Assembly (NCBI RefSeq): GCF_024609785.1
Contig: NZ_JANHJQ010000017.1
Coordinates: forward strand, 1 to 64,000
DNA: 64,000 nucleotides
Direction: 5' to 3'
Source: Pseudalkalibacillus decolorationis
GTDB lineage: Bacteria > Bacillota > Bacilli > Bacillales > Fictibacillaceae
How positions within the stretch are numbered: the stretch's first letter is position 1; each line of letters starts with the position of its first letter. Of the stretch, positions 34,757 through 45,439 are shown piece after piece. The position numbers and the translations under genes are program-made. Below the pieces are notes generated by a model. It worked only from the letters and a program-made list of their open reading frames with translations. It was not told where the DNA came from and searched no databases.

Positions 34757-36364
34757 ATGGAAACTCATTTTGAACTCGTGCTTTTATTGTTAGCGATCGC
34801 TGCCGGGATAACTGCAATTGCTAAAAAGCTCAATAAACCGTACCCGATTGCATTGGTCATCGTTGGTGCAATTATTGGTATTCTCCCTTATGAAGGATTA
34901 GAGGAGCTAAAAAGTTTCTTCGCTGAAGATGAAATTTTTCGATTTGCAATTATCTCCATCTTCCTTCCTACGCTACTCGGAGAAGCAACCCTGAACCTAC
35001 CCTACGCCCATTTACGAGAAAACAAGCTTCCAATTCTATTACTTGCTGTTGCTGGAACAATGATTACATTTGTTACTGCAGGCTGGATGACTGCCATGTT
35101 TTTAGGACTATCCATACAAGCTGCACTTGTGTTCGCAGCCTTGATGGCTCCGACTGATCCGATTAGTGTCTTATCAATATTCAAAACATTGGGAGTCAAC
35201 CAGAGACTTTCGACCATTATGGAAGGTGAAAGTCTCATTAACGATGGACTTGCCGTTGTACTATTTACAATTGCCGCGTATCAATATGACATGATTATTA
35301 ATGCTGGAGCAGCAGGAACCACCATTGCATTAGCTGAATTTTTTAAAGTAGTGATTGGAGGATTACTTGTCGGAGGAGCATTTGGCTATTTCTTTTCAAG
35401 ATTAACCTCCTTTTACGATGATTATCCATTGGAGATCGTCTTCTCCATGCTTTTATTTTATGGTTCATTTTTTATTGCAGAAGCCTTTCATGTCTCGGGC
35501 GTCATAGCCGTAGTAATTGCAGGGTTAATTTTCGGGAACTATGGTCGGAACATCGGTATGAGTCCGACAACAACCTTAAGTATCCGAACGTTTTGGGATG
35601 TAGCATCTCTAGTCGCAAATTCACTCGTCTTTCTTCTTGTCGGTCTTGAAATAACTAGGATTATCTCAACAGTCAATTGGCTTCAAATTCTCATTGCAGT
35701 AGCGATCGTTCTTCTCGCTAGAAGTTTGGCTGTTTATACTTCCGTATCTTTGGTACGATCGTTACCATCAAAATGGAAGCATATTATTAATTGGGGTGGT
35801 CTGAAAGGCTCGTTGTCATTGGCACTTGCACTTAGTTTACCCATTGACTTTCCGTTCCGTGAGGAAATTTTAATGCTTGCATTTGGAGTCGTATTCTTTT
35901 CACTCGTAATTCAGGGATTAACGATAAAACCACTAGTTAATCTTCTCGGAGAAAAATCGGTGCAAAGTGAGCAGCTTCAGTACGATCGAATTTCAGCTCG
36001 TATTTATCGGTACAATTCAGGGAGAAAAAAGTTGTTGAAAATGACGGAACAAGGAACACTTTCAACTATCGTTTTCCAGAAGTTGAAACGGCAATATGAA
36101 GAGGAGTTGGATGAATTAAATGATGCTCTCGAGGCGCTCTATGATCGAGAACCAGCACTTCGAAGAGCATCAACGGAACGAGCTGTTCGAGAAGCACTTT
36201 ATGCAGAGCATGAAGCTTTAGAGGATTTAGAACGACATCATTTAGTATCAGATCAGATTACCAAGGAGGAGAAACGTTATATCCGCGATTTACTTGAACG
36301 TGATGAAATGGTTGATCGCGTGGGAGTTATTCCTGATAATGATCAACCTTCAAATAATGAATAA
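34757..36364 (+). CDS. CPA1-family Na+/H+ antiporter
   Basis: A 535-residue antiporter with about 12 membrane segments and a cytoplasmic C-terminal region. ALMAPTDPISVLSIFK and MEGESLINDGLAVVLF carry the conserved Asp and Glu/Asn-Asp residues of the CPA1 ion site. The ATG at 34757 follows AGGAGGGAGAGG; the frame is open to 34706 without a good site. It extrudes Na+ (or K+) for protons, fitting a salt- or alkali-exposed lifestyle. Confidence 0.93.
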   Translation: METHFELVLLLLAIAAGITAIAKKLNKPYPIALVIVGAIIGILPYEGLEELKSFFAEDEIFRFAIISIFLPTLLGEATLNLPYAHLRENKLPILLLAVAGTMITFVTAGWMTAMFLGLSIQAALVFAALMAPTDPISVLSIFKTLGVNQRLSTIMEGESLINDGLAVVLFTIAAYQYDMIINAGAAGTTIALAEFFKVVIGGLLVGGAFGYFFSRLTSFYDDYPLEIVFSMLLFYGSFFIAEAFHVSGVIAVVIAGLIFGNYGRNIGMSPTTTLSIRTFWDVASLVANSLVFLLVGLEITRIISTVNWLQILIAVAIVLLARSLAVYTSVSLVRSLPSKWKHIINWGGLKGSLSLALALSLPIDFPFREEILMLAFGVVFFSLVIQGLTIKPLVNLLGEKSVQSEQLQYDRISARIYRYNSGRKKLLKMTEQGTLSTIVFQKLKRQYEEELDELNDALEALYDREPALRRASTERAVREALYAEHEALEDLERHHLVSDQITKEEKRYIRDLLERDEMVDRVGVIPDNDQPSNNE

Positions 36365-36384
36365 GAAAAGCAGAAACGTCCTGT

Positions 36385-36430
36385 CAAAAAGAAAGAAACC
36401 TCCAATTAATTGGAAGTTTCTTTCTTTTTG
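36385..36430. terminator. Strong bidirectional terminator
   Basis: AAAAAGAAAGAAAC-TCCAA and TTGGA-GTTTCTTTCTTTTT form a 19-20 bp stem with a TTAA loop. It separates the convergent antiporter and cshA genes. Confidence 0.93.
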
Positions 36431-36465
36431 TATAAGATTTTACCACATTCGCTCCACCTATTGAG

Positions 36466-37974
36466 TTATTTTACTCGGTGGCGGGAAGATCGGTGTGAAC
36501 GTTTTTGTTGATTGTTTGATCGATTATTGTTCGAGCGATTATATGGTCGTCCTTGTCCACGAGGTCCAGATGACCCGCGACGCTTATTATCAGAACGGTT
36601 GTTTGATGATCGTCTTTTCGAATCAAGTGGCTTTAAGGAAGTGATTTCAACTGGTGTTTTATCCGGTTCCTTTGTTAAATTCTTTAACGCAGCTGCAATC
36701 AAATCCCTCGCATTAAGGTTGTTTAAAAGGTCGTCTGCGACAGCGTGGTAATTTGTTAAGTCAGCCGAATGCACACTTTCAGATAATTGGTCAGCAGCAA
36801 TACGCTGTTGTCCTTCTAGTGCATCAGTTGAGCTTGGAATCTCCATTTTCTCCATACGGCGCTTCGTGATTTTTTCAATCGTTTTCAAATGATCGAATTC
36901 TCTTCCTGTCATGAATGTAACTGCCATACCTGATTGACCAGCACGTCCTGTTCGGCCGATTCTGTGGACATAACTTTCTGGATCTTGCGGAATGTCAAAG
37001 TTGTATACGTGCGTTACTCCAGAAATATCGATTCCACGTGCCGCAACATCAGTAGCCACAAGAATATCAATGCGTCCTGATTTGAACTTCTTCATAACGC
37101 GGTCACGTTTCTGTTGTGTTAGATCACCATGGATTCCATCAGCAGAATAACCACGTTTAATAAGTGCATCCGATACTTCATCGACTCTTTTTTTCGTACG
37201 CCCAAAGACAATAGCAAGTTCTGGTGCTTGAATGTCAAGTAGACGGCAAAGAACATCAAATTTCTCTTTTTCATGCACATTAACATAGCGTTGATCGATT
37301 TTTTGAACGGTCATTTCATTTGCCTTAACTTGAACAATTACACGCTCTTTCTTCATAAATTGATCAGCTAGGCTCTTAATCGCACGTGGCATTGTCGCTG
37401 AGAAAAGCATTGTTTGGTGTTCAGATGGAATTTGACCAAGGATTTCCTTAATATCGTCAATGAATCCCATGTTCAGCATTTCGTCTGCTTCATCAAGTAC
37501 AACCGTTTTTAAATCATTCAGTCGGATTGTTCTACGTTTCAAGTGATCGAGAAGACGTCCAGGAGTACCGACTAAAATTTCCGGCCGCTTTTTTAACGCT
37601 TTAATTTGCAGATGAATCTGTTGTCCACCATAGATAGGTAACGTACGGATACGTTTATGGTGTCCGATCTTGTTTAACTCCTCTGCAACCTGTATCGCAA
37701 GTTCACGTGTTGGTGTTACGATTAAGGCTTGTGCTCCACCAACTTCTTTATCAATATTTTCAATCATCGGAATTCCAAAGGCAGCTGTTTTCCCAGTACC
37801 TGTTTGTGCCTGACCGATTAAATCTTTTCCTTCGAGTGCGGCTGGAATTGCATCCTTTTGAATTGGTGTTGGTTCTTCAAATCCCATGTCGTTAATGGCC
37901 TTTAACGTTCTTGTTTCAATACCTAAATCTTTAAATGTTGTCAAATCTGTTAACTCCTTTTTTGGTATCGCCAT
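36466..37974 (-). CDS. cshA: DEAD-box RNA helicase CshA
   Basis: A 502-residue ATP-dependent RNA helicase. Motifs: Q-motif [54 protein letters not shown]. The C-terminal tail after about residue 440 is rich in Arg, Ser, Asn and Gly ([20 protein letters not shown]), as in CshA proteins of the cold-shock/degradosome class. A long leader (over 200 nt) precedes it. Confidence 0.94.
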   Translation of the reverse strand: MAIPKKELTDLTTFKDLGIETRTLKAINDMGFEEPTPIQKDAIPAALEGKDLIGQAQTGTGKTAAFGIPMIENIDKEVGGAQALIVTPTRELAIQVAEELNKIGHHKRIRTLPIYGGQQIHLQIKALKKRPEILVGTPGRLLDHLKRRTIRLNDLKTVVLDEADEMLNMGFIDDIKEILGQIPSEHQTMLFSATMPRAIKSLADQFMKKERVIVQVKANEMTVQKIDQRYVNVHEKEKFDVLCRLLDIQAPELAIVFGRTKKRVDEVSDALIKRGYSADGIHGDLTQQKRDRVMKKFKSGRIDILVATDVAARGIDISGVTHVYNFDIPQDPESYVHRIGRTGRAGQSGMAVTFMTGREFDHLKTIEKITKRRMEKMEIPSSTDALEGQQRIAADQLSESVHSADLTNYHAVADDLLNNLNARDLIAAALKNLTKEPDKTPVEITSLKPLDSKRRSSNNRSDNKRRGSSGPRGQGRPYNRSNNNRSNNQQKRSHRSSRHRVK

Positions 37975-38190
37975 GGTTCATTCGCATCTAATTGAAACTT
38001 TTCGAGGTTGTTGTCTTATTATTAGACTTTTTCGTTCACAATTATATATTTCCCGCATTTTCGTTTTTCTATATAAGGTAAAAGCATGCATTTTATTAAT
38101 CAAAAGCATCTGTTCAAAAGTTTATTATAAGATCGAGATCGCGGAAAGAATCTGTAGATGCAGTACCGTCCATAGCATACATCATTAAAA
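37975..38190. other. Leader region of cshA
   Basis: About 215 nt between cshA and the dat terminator without a gene. Cold-shock-type helicase genes often have long structured leaders; no known riboswitch motif is evident here. Confidence 0.4.
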
Positions 38191-38191
38191 A

Positions 38192-38218
38192 AGGCACTTC
38201 CGTTTTCCGGAAATGCCT
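38192..38218 (-). terminator. Terminator of the D-amino acid aminotransferase gene
   Basis: AGGCATTTCCG and CGGAAGTGCCT form an 11-bp stem followed on the minus strand by TTTTTT. Confidence 0.85.
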
Positions 38219-38300
38219 GACTCCGTATTTTTTAAATACGAGCTACCGGTTTAATGTGTCGAACACTACATTATCATGGTATCCATCGAAATGCAAGGAT

Positions 38301-39149
38301 TCAATTTGTAGCGTTTTGTACTTCTTCGACCTTTTCATTAAATTTCATCTGAAGTTTTTTTGTAATAGGACCACGTTCTCCAGAACCTATTTGATGGTCA
38401 TTAATCATTGTTACAGGGGTGATTTCCATCGTGGTGCTGGTTACAATTACTTCATCGGCATCCAGAAGCATTTCTTTATCGAACGCTTCTTCTTTTATCG
38501 GCAAGTATTCCGATTTTGCAATTTGAATAATTTCATTTCGTGTAATCCCATTTAAAATATAGTTATTCGCCGGATGGGTAAAAAGTGTTCCTTCCTTAAT
38601 AATAAATACATTGGTCGAGCTTCCTTCTGTTACCGTATTTCCTCTTATTAGAATAGCTTCTTCACAATTGGCTTCCTTTGCCTGCTGTTTACAAAGAACA
38701 TTCCCTAATAAATTCAAACTTTTGATGTCACAACGCAACCATCGGATATCCTCTGTTGTTATCGCTGATATACCGTTTTCCATTTTATCAATCGGACGAA
38801 CGGTTTCTTTTGTGTAAGCAACCAATGTAGATTGTGGGTGAATTGGGAAGTGATGCATGCGTTCAAAGACCCCACGCGTAATTTGTATATATATTTGCCC
38901 GTCTTTCAAGTTTGTCGCTCGTACAAGGTCATTTAATCGTTCAACCAATAGCTCGATCGGATATGGTAAGTGGATTTGGATTTCTTTCGCGCTTCGTTCT
39001 AGCCGTTCCATATGTTCAGCCATTCCAAATGACTTCCCATTATAAACACGAATGACTTCATAAATGCCGTCTCCAAACTGAAACCCGCGGTCTTCGATAT
39101 CAATATGAACTTCTGAGCGCTGAAACAATTTATCCTGTAATAAAATCAT
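38301..39149 (-). CDS. dat: D-amino acid aminotransferase
   Basis: A fold-type IV PLP aminotransferase of 282 residues, the usual Dat length. RGFQFGDGIYEVIRVYNGK, the lysine in CDIKSLNLLGNVL, and VTEGSSTNVFI are the family blocks. It makes D-glutamate/D-alanine for peptidoglycan. GGAGGG lies 7 nt before the ATG at 39149; the frame runs 15 codons further. Confidence 0.93.
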   Translation of the reverse strand: MILLQDKLFQRSEVHIDIEDRGFQFGDGIYEVIRVYNGKSFGMAEHMERLERSAKEIQIHLPYPIELLVERLNDLVRATNLKDGQIYIQITRGVFERMHHFPIHPQSTLVAYTKETVRPIDKMENGISAITTEDIRWLRCDIKSLNLLGNVLCKQQAKEANCEEAILIRGNTVTEGSSTNVFIIKEGTLFTHPANNYILNGITRNEIIQIAKSEYLPIKEEAFDKEMLLDADEVIVTSTTMEITPVTMINDHQIGSGERGPITKKLQMKFNEKVEEVQNATN

Positions 39150-39266
39150 GTGTAACCCTCCATTTGACAGTATAATATTTATTCCTAATCGCAACCTATA
39201 TGAAGATGTACCAGCTCCAAAATAGTCCGTATTATTTTGGAAGCTTGACTAACAAGGGGTGATAAA

Positions 39267-40673
39267 ATGGATGCAAATTGGCTTTCGATCGTACCTTTTC
39301 TTGTTGTAATTCCACTTTCCATTTTAACAAAACAAGTATTACCTGGTATACTTATCGGCTTAATCGTAGGCTCTTATATCATAAATCCTTCACTTGTTGG
39401 CGGAATTGAAACGATGCTATCCTATCTTGTTACTGCACTCGTAGATAAAAACAATATAAAAATCATCGTCTTTCTTTATGTTTTTTCGGGACTTGTCGGT
39501 ATGATAAAGGTTGCTGGTGGAATAAAAGGATTTGTTGAGGCAGCGTCTGAGCGTGTCGATACAAAAAGAGAAGCGATCTTACTTACATATGTTTCGACAA
39601 TTGGAACATTCAGTGCTCCGAGCTTCCGTTTCGTAACGATTGGACCAATTATGCGCGCCCTGTTAAAAAGAGTGAACATGACAAAAAAAGAACTCGCTTT
39701 TGTAATTGAAACTACTACAACTCCGATTATAGTTCTCATACCAATCGCTACTGCTTTTGTTGGTTACATGGTTTCGGTCGTTGAGCTTGGATTGCACAAT
39801 CAGAATTTAGAAGGTGATGCATACAGCCTGTTCATCCAAAGTATACCTTTTAACTTTTTTGCCATCACCATTTTCCTTGTGGGAATATACCTAAGTTTCT
39901 TTCACCGCTCATCAGAAGGTGAACAAAAAAAAGCACCTACACAGAAGGAAGATGATGATGACTGGCATAATTGCGACCCAGCGGTATCCATGGATTTACC
40001 TTCCAAGCCTTTTAATTTACTCGTACCGTTGTTCCTAGTGATCGGCCTTATACTTCTATTGACATGGTGGGATGGCCATCAAAAAGGATTTGGTTTCTTT
40101 CAAGCATTTATTAAGGCAAATGTATTAGATGCCATGGTTATCGCGCTATTAATTACAACCTTTTTAACCGTTATCCTGTTCGTAGTCCAACGTTTCAAGT
40201 TGAAAATGTTAATAGAAAGTTTTGTTTTTGGCGGGAATAATTTAATGGCTGTTATTTTACTGCTCTCGGTTATCTGGGGTCTTGCATCTGTTACCGAAGA
40301 CCTTGGATTTTCAACATTCATAACCGATCATGCAGGTTGGATTCCACCTCTGTTCGTTCCTCCTATCCTATTTCTATTCGGATCTGCGGTATCGTACTTT
40401 ATTGGATCCGCATGGGGTACATGGGGAATTTTGATGCCGCTAGGAATTTCCATAGCTTCTATCGCTAATGTCTCCTTACCACTTGTCATCGGTGCTGTTT
40501 TTGCAAGCGGAACATTTGGAGCATTTGCCTCTCCGTTAAGCGATGATACGAATACTATAAGTCGGATTCTCAATTTACAAGTAATCGAATATGCTCGGTT
40601 TAAATTAAAAGCTGCACTCATTGCGGTAGGGATATCGAGTATTCTTTATGGTGTGATAACCTTCTTTTTATAA
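39267..40673 (+). CDS. NhaC-family Na+/H+ antiporter
   Basis: A 468-residue membrane protein with about 11-12 hydrophobic segments. GTFSAPSFRFVTIGPI, ETTTTPIIVLIPIATAFVGY and SAWGTWGILMPLGISIA are typical for the NhaC/YheL type. It would exchange Na+ or an organic cation for protons (the family also contains malate/lactate and arginine/ornithine exchangers). It is the second cation antiporter within 6 kb. A MITE-like element starts at its stop codon. Confidence 0.88.
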   Translation: MDANWLSIVPFLVVIPLSILTKQVLPGILIGLIVGSYIINPSLVGGIETMLSYLVTALVDKNNIKIIVFLYVFSGLVGMIKVAGGIKGFVEAASERVDTKREAILLTYVSTIGTFSAPSFRFVTIGPIMRALLKRVNMTKKELAFVIETTTTPIIVLIPIATAFVGYMVSVVELGLHNQNLEGDAYSLFIQSIPFNFFAITIFLVGIYLSFFHRSSEGEQKKAPTQKEDDDDWHNCDPAVSMDLPSKPFNLLVPLFLVIGLILLLTWWDGHQKGFGFFQAFIKANVLDAMVIALLITTFLTVILFVVQRFKLKMLIESFVFGGNNLMAVILLLSVIWGLASVTEDLGFSTFITDHAGWIPPLFVPPILFLFGSAVSYFIGSAWGTWGILMPLGISIASIANVSLPLVIGAVFASGTFGAFASPLSDDTNTISRILNLQVIEYARFKLKAALIAVGISSILYGVITFFL

Positions 40674-40836
40674 GAGGTGTTCAAAAAGTCAGAGGCTAAC
40701 AGGATGTGAATCAGATCAATGTTGTTACAGGATGTAACGTTTTTAGTTGATCTTCCTTAATTGTCAAAGGACATGACGATCTTAGTTGAAGTTCATAAAT
40801 ATTCAGTTCTTTTTATCCTCCTTTGAACACGCACTA
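40674..40836. mobile_element. MITE-like element, short copy
   Basis: Bounded by GAGGTGTTCAAAAAGTC at the left and CCTCCTTTGAACACGCA at the right, with TGTTCAAA ends inverted to one another. It shares both ends, inverted, with the element at 49931-50208. The middle has two AACAGGATG/TACAGGATG-type motifs. No reading frame. It directly follows the antiporter stop and may act as its terminator. Confidence 0.65.
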
Positions 40837-40850
40837 TAAAAAAAATACAT

Positions 40851-41735
40851 TTAATCCTCAGACAAAACGATATATTCTTCTATTCGTTCTGCCATTTTTA
40901 AATACCCGTTTTGATTAGGGTGCAATTTATCAGAGGAGAAATATTCTTTGCTATCTTCACCAATAAAAATATCTTCGATCGGTATAAAGCTTGTATTGTC
41001 GTTTAATTCCGCGACAAGTTTAATCGTTTCGTTCCATTCTTCAATTACTTGGTCAACTTCATCAATATCTTGAAAAAAGTTGTGAAATGGATTAAACAAA
41101 CCAACTAAGTAAATGTTGGCTTCTGGGTTCATTGTTCGCACCGATTGGACAATAATAAAGAGGTTTTTGCGGTATTGTTCTAATCCTGCGTCAAACACAT
41201 CGAGATTTAAATTAAAAAAGTTATATTCAACAATATTGAGAATGTCGTTTCCACCAATAGTAATAAAAATATGGTCAGCTTCCTTAAGGTGCTTCTGTAC
41301 TTCTTCTGTTTCAATTTTCTTCACAAGTTTATCACTTGGATACCCGTGTATTCCAAAGTTCTTCAAGCTGACATCTTCATCTGTTACATCTCGAATGTAT
41401 TGAGAAACAGGCTGAATGTACCCCTTCTCTGTATCATCACCAGAACCTTTCGTTAGCGAATCACCCAATCCGACTACATGGATGTCTTCAATCACTGTTT
41501 CCGGTACAGGTTCAGCTTCTGCTCTCTTATTGTTATCCTCTTGCTTTTCTTTAGTATCATCCTTGGATTCGTCAGGTGACTTATTTTCTGAATCCTGCTT
41601 TTCTTTTTGTACAGGTTCGTCAAGGATCGGACCCATTACAGGACTAGTTGGTTTGGGATCATTAAATATAAGAACAAGACCAATCGTAGTAATTATAATA
41701 ATAATGGCTAATAATATGCTCTTCTGTTTTCTCAT
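40851..41735 (-). CDS. Membrane-anchored SGNH/GDSL hydrolase
   Basis: A 294-residue exported esterase. The N-terminal membrane anchor (about 8-24) is followed by an acidic/Lys linker and a GDSL domain: block I VVGLGDSLTKG with the nucleophile Ser, block III IGGNDI, and block V SSDKLHPNQNGY with catalytic Asp and His. It resembles B. subtilis YpmR. GGGGG lies 5-6 nt before the ATG at 41735. Substrate unknown; probably a surface lipase or esterase. Confidence 0.88.
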   Translation of the reverse strand: MRKQKSILLAIIIIITTIGLVLIFNDPKPTSPVMGPILDEPVQKEKQDSENKSPDESKDDTKEKQEDNNKRAEAEPVPETVIEDIHVVGLGDSLTKGSGDDTEKGYIQPVSQYIRDVTDEDVSLKNFGIHGYPSDKLVKKIETEEVQKHLKEADHIFITIGGNDILNIVEYNFFNLNLDVFDAGLEQYRKNLFIIVQSVRTMNPEANIYLVGLFNPFHNFFQDIDEVDQVIEEWNETIKLVAELNDNTSFIPIEDIFIGEDSKEYFSSDKLHPNQNGYLKMAERIEEYIVLSED

Positions 41736-42019
41736 GTTGACCCCCACTTCTGACAGTAATCATACCGCAATTTCTTTTTTATCTTTGTGCTGCTTTTATT
41801 ACTACTATACCATGATTTCCACATTAATATGAGGACCCGAATAGATGGCAAACAGTTGCAATGACATTGATCTGTTGATAAGGTTAAATAAATCTTGTGC
41901 TCAGCTGAGATTTATCCTTCCTGAAGGTTAACTTAACAACGCCTTGCAAACTTAAAATAGTTCCAATTAAATCATAAATACAATTTTCCTATAATACCGA
42001 ATCAATAGGAGGCTCATAC

Positions 42020-42313
42020 ATGAAGTTAACAATTACACAGCCAGCGGTTCATTGGTTCAAAAAGGAAATGGAATTAATAGAAGGGGACTCAATTCGACTT
42101 TTTGCCAGATTGGGTGGATGTAGTACTGTCCAAACCGGTTATTCCATTGGGATTGCAAAAGAATCACCTTTTGAACCAGGTTCGTCAGTTGAAGTAGATG
42201 GCATTACATTTTTCGTAGAAGAAAAGGATCTCTGGTACTTTAATGGCTATGATTTATCAATAAAATTCCGTCGCAAATATGATGACATTACTTATGACTA
42301 TACGAAGCAATAA
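42020..42313 (+). CDS. yneR: HesB/YneR-like protein
   Basis: A 97-residue protein of the HesB/IscA fold. It keeps only one of the three cysteines of A-type iron-sulfur carriers (C35, RLGGCSTVQTG), as in YneR-type proteins, so it may not carry a cluster. AGGAGG precedes the ATG. It converges with yneQ and yneP, the same neighbourhood as in B. subtilis. Confidence 0.82.
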   Translation: MKLTITQPAVHWFKKEMELIEGDSIRLFARLGGCSTVQTGYSIGIAKESPFEPGSSVEVDGITFFVEEKDLWYFNGYDLSIKFRRKYDDITYDYTKQ

Positions 42314-42340
42314 AGAAAAAGTGATCTCAAGCTACCCTGT

Positions 42341-42646
42341 TTATTTATCGAGCTTGAACCGTTTAATTTGCTCCCACTGTCCTTCTTTTTGCAAGATTGA
42401 AAGCTGTCGCCCACCAAAGAGATCAAAGTGGGGGTAGTCTGAGCGGTTATCAATCCATTGGGTTAGTAATCCGTGTTGTTCCCCCCACCTTATGAGCTCG
42501 TCTAAATCTCCGCAGCCCGCTTTTGTCACAGAGTTACAAGTTGGGAACCGCTCGTCGATCCAATAATGGGTCAAAAAAGAAAGTCGATTATTCTTTACAT
42601 TCCTCTTCCAATTTTCTAGTTCATCCTTCGTAATACCGAACGCCAT
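42341..42646 (-). CDS. yneQ: YneQ-like hypothetical protein
   Basis: A 101-residue soluble protein with a Trp- and Arg-rich sequence (WKRNVKNNRLSFLTHYWIDE). Position between the yneP thioesterase and yneR matches B. subtilis YneQ. No motif for a function. It starts 5 nt after the yneP stop, so the two are co-transcribed. Confidence 0.75.
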   Translation of the reverse strand: MAFGITKDELENWKRNVKNNRLSFLTHYWIDERFPTCNSVTKAGCGDLDELIRWGEQHGLLTQWIDNRSDYPHFDLFGGRQLSILQKEGQWEQIKRFKLDK

Positions 42647-42651
42647 ACAAA

Positions 42652-43074
42652 CTATGTCCCCTTTACAATTTCAGAATATACCCGATGCCATTCTGGTAGG
42701 CGTTTTTTCATATTGATCGGTCTGAATGAATCCTTATCCACACACGTATGTGTTGAGGTTCCTTCGATACATACGCTTCCTTCCTCGTTGTATATCGCGT
42801 AGCCATAAACCGCACGTATTCCAGTGTAGGTGGCCAGCCAAGTATGAACTTCAGCTTGCTCTCCATAACGGAAGGGTCTTTTATACTTGATCGTAATATC
42901 GGTTACAGGCGATAAGATTCCTTCTAATTCCAGCTTTGCATAACTGAAACCGAGTTCTTTAATAAATTCCGTTCTACCTACCTCAAACCAGATTAAATAC
43001 GTAGCATGATGAACGACACCCATTTGATCTGTTTCAGCATACCGTACATCAATAATTGACTTGGAACGAACCAT
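42652..43074 (-). CDS. yneP: Acyl-CoA thioesterase YneP
   Basis: A 140-residue hotdog-fold thioesterase of the 4HBT type. VRYAETDQMGVVHHATYLIWFEVGR contains the catalytic Asp region. It probably hydrolyses short acyl-CoA or acyl-ACP thioesters. It follows the double AAA+ gene by 10 nt and precedes yneQ, so the three may form one operon. Confidence 0.88.
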   Translation of the reverse strand: MVRSKSIIDVRYAETDQMGVVHHATYLIWFEVGRTEFIKELGFSYAKLELEGILSPVTDITIKYKRPFRYGEQAEVHTWLATYTGIRAVYGYAIYNEEGSVCIEGTSTHTCVDKDSFRPINMKKRLPEWHRVYSEIVKGT

Positions 43075-43084
43075 ACTTTACCTC

Positions 43085-45439
43085 CTAATTCGACTGTTTG
43101 ATTGCATTATTGAAATCGTCTATTGTCAATAATGTAATTACCCGATTGTTCTTCCCATTTTCAACATCTGTAATACGGAAGGCTTGCTGTTGAATGGCAT
43201 TGTTAATCAGATCTATGGCAAAACGACCATTCCCAGTAACCTTTCTATTAATGAGTTCGTTTTGTAAAAAGGATTCGATTCCTTTCTCCCACTCATAATT
43301 GTACAAATCCGAATATCGCTTCATTATTTCAATTAATTCATCAGTCGTATAATCATTAAAGTAGAAGTATTTTTTAAATCGAGATGCAAGTCCTGGATTA
43401 CTACTTAACAGCTGTTTTATTTCACTTGGATATCCCGCTAAAATCACTACTAAGTTTTCATTATGTTTCGTCATTTCTTCCACGAGTGTATGAATCACTT
43501 CTTTTCCAAAGTCATTTGCAGCACCTGAAAATAAAGAATACGCTTCGTCAATGAACAATACCCCACCAAGTGATTCCCGTATTTTTTTACGTGTTTTGAG
43601 TGCGGTCTGTCCCGAATAGCCTGCAACAAGATCCGACCTGCCAGCAATGACCAAATGACCTCTTTTCAAAAAGCCCTTTTCCCTCAAAATCTTTGCGTAA
43701 ATCGATGCTACAGTTGTTTTTCCAGTGCCGGGATTTCCGACAAAGACAGAGTGCAATTGAAGCGGCACGGTTGGTAGCGATTGTTCTCGTCTTTCGTGTT
43801 GAACTTGTACAAAGGAACTTAACGCTCTCACTTCTTGTTTAATTTCATCAAGACCAACCAAATGACTGAGTTTGATATCGGGACCATCCTCTGAATCACT
43901 TCCAATACCAGGAATGTCCTCTTTTTTGATAACTGTATAGTCGTGAAAAGTTAATTCGTCCTCTAAGGATGTATTTGCACCTTTTTGAAAGATCACATCT
44001 AGAACCAGGTCCCTTACCGTTCTTGCATTACCAAATGTGTCATCAACTCGTAGGCTTTCAATCCGTTCACTTAATTGATTCAATGCGTCTTCAGTAAACG
44101 TGTAATCATTATCAAACGCTACTTTTTCAGCAATACTCAGCAATTCTTCTATTGAATAATTCGGCAGATAAATGTGATTACTTTCCGGAAACCGACTCCT
44201 AAGTCCTGGATTCGACCAAAGAAAGTGTCTCATTTCTTCAGGGTAACCTGCTAAAATCACAGCAAACTTTCCTGCGTACTCCCCACTTGTCATTGCGGAT
44301 ACAAGTGTATCGATTACCGTCTGCCCATAATCGTTTCCAGATGAGCCTTCACGCTTCAAGCTGTATGCTTCATCAATAAATAAAATACCTCCTAGAGCAG
44401 TTTCAATCACTCTCATGGTATTTTCTTCTGTTTGACCAACATAAGCGCCCACAAGATTGGAGCGATCAACTTCAACTACTTCTGCTCGAGGGAGAATACC
44501 TAACTCATGGTAAATACTTGAGAGAAGCCGGGCTATTGTCGTCTTTCCTGTACCAGGGTTACCTGTTAAAATCATGTTTAAACTGGGTTCATCTTTCATC
44601 TTGAACCCTTTTTGCTCACGCATCTTTTGAAATTGAAGATAATTATAAAGCTGGTGGACTCGGAAACGAACCTCATCCATCCCAATCATTTCATTGAGCT
44701 GGACTAATGCCGAGCTTTTTTGTCGAACCCCAGTTTGGGAGCTCTGATTCCATTTGCTTTGGATTTCTTCAACTGACTTTATAAGCTCTTTTATTTCGGT
44801 TTGTAATTTGGAAGGATGAAACGATCCCGATAAAGAAGAACGATATTCCTCTGCTGCATTCGATAACCTCGTTAGATCCCCAAGCAACCTTTTTCCTTGA
44901 TCGGAAACTTCTTTGTACTGCTTAATTAAATCATTATTTTCAATGATTTCTGCCGCTTTTTGGCCATCGTTTATTATTTTGTTCAGCCATTTTTCACCGT
45001 TAAGTGCCTCTACAGCGACATTTACAACTTCAGAAGCTGCTTTACGTTTTGATGCAACATTATCTGTTTCGCGAATGATGGGAAACGTTATTGGTTTAAT
45101 CCATTCCTCTAAGTCATAAATAAAAAGTTTACTCACTGTTTCATTCACAAAAGAATCTTTTGGACTCAATGAAACCGCACGAATTAATCGATTTCTCATC
45201 GTAGCATCTATTTTACCAAGACGTTCAAATTGAACTTTTACAAGTAAAGCTAAAATTTGAGCTTTCAGATGTAAAAATTCACCCTTATGCTCACTAGTCG
45301 TTAATGTTTCACTTTGCTCTTCAACCTCATGTAACAGCTTCAGAAGGGCAATTTCTCCATGCTGACCTATATTCTTTTTATCCTGAAACGATTGAACAAT
45401 TGATTTTACTTGATTACAATCTTTCTTATTGGTTTGCAT
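43085..45439 (-). CDS. Double AAA+ ATPase of the CbxX/SpoVK family
   Basis: A 784-residue protein with an N-terminal helical region (about 1-245) and two CbxX/CfxQ-type AAA+ modules. Each has GNPGTGKTT (near 295 and 573), Walker B ILFIDEAYSL or VLFIDEAYSL, and GNARTVRDLV or GNGRFAIDLI sensor-2 segments. SpoVK of B. subtilis has one such module. The ATG at 45439 is chosen because AGGTGG precedes it; the frame is open to 45544. Possible role in spore maturation or protein remodelling; not certain. Confidence 0.85.
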   Translation of the reverse strand: MQTNKKDCNQVKSIVQSFQDKKNIGQHGEIALLKLLHEVEEQSETLTTSEHKGEFLHLKAQILALLVKVQFERLGKIDATMRNRLIRAVSLSPKDSFVNETVSKLFIYDLEEWIKPITFPIIRETDNVASKRKAASEVVNVAVEALNGEKWLNKIINDGQKAAEIIENNDLIKQYKEVSDQGKRLLGDLTRLSNAAEEYRSSLSGSFHPSKLQTEIKELIKSVEEIQSKWNQSSQTGVRQKSSALVQLNEMIGMDEVRFRVHQLYNYLQFQKMREQKGFKMKDEPSLNMILTGNPGTGKTTIARLLSSIYHELGILPRAEVVEVDRSNLVGAYVGQTEENTMRVIETALGGILFIDEAYSLKREGSSGNDYGQTVIDTLVSAMTSGEYAGKFAVILAGYPEEMRHFLWSNPGLRSRFPESNHIYLPNYSIEELLSIAEKVAFDNDYTFTEDALNQLSERIESLRVDDTFGNARTVRDLVLDVIFQKGANTSLEDELTFHDYTVIKKEDIPGIGSDSEDGPDIKLSHLVGLDEIKQEVRALSSFVQVQHERREQSLPTVPLQLHSVFVGNPGTGKTTVASIYAKILREKGFLKRGHLVIAGRSDLVAGYSGQTALKTRKKIRESLGGVLFIDEAYSLFSGAANDFGKEVIHTLVEEMTKHNENLVVILAGYPSEIKQLLSSNPGLASRFKKYFYFNDYTTDELIEIMKRYSDLYNYEWEKGIESFLQNELINRKVTGNGRFAIDLINNAIQQQAFRITDVENGKNNRVITLLTIDDFNNAIKQSN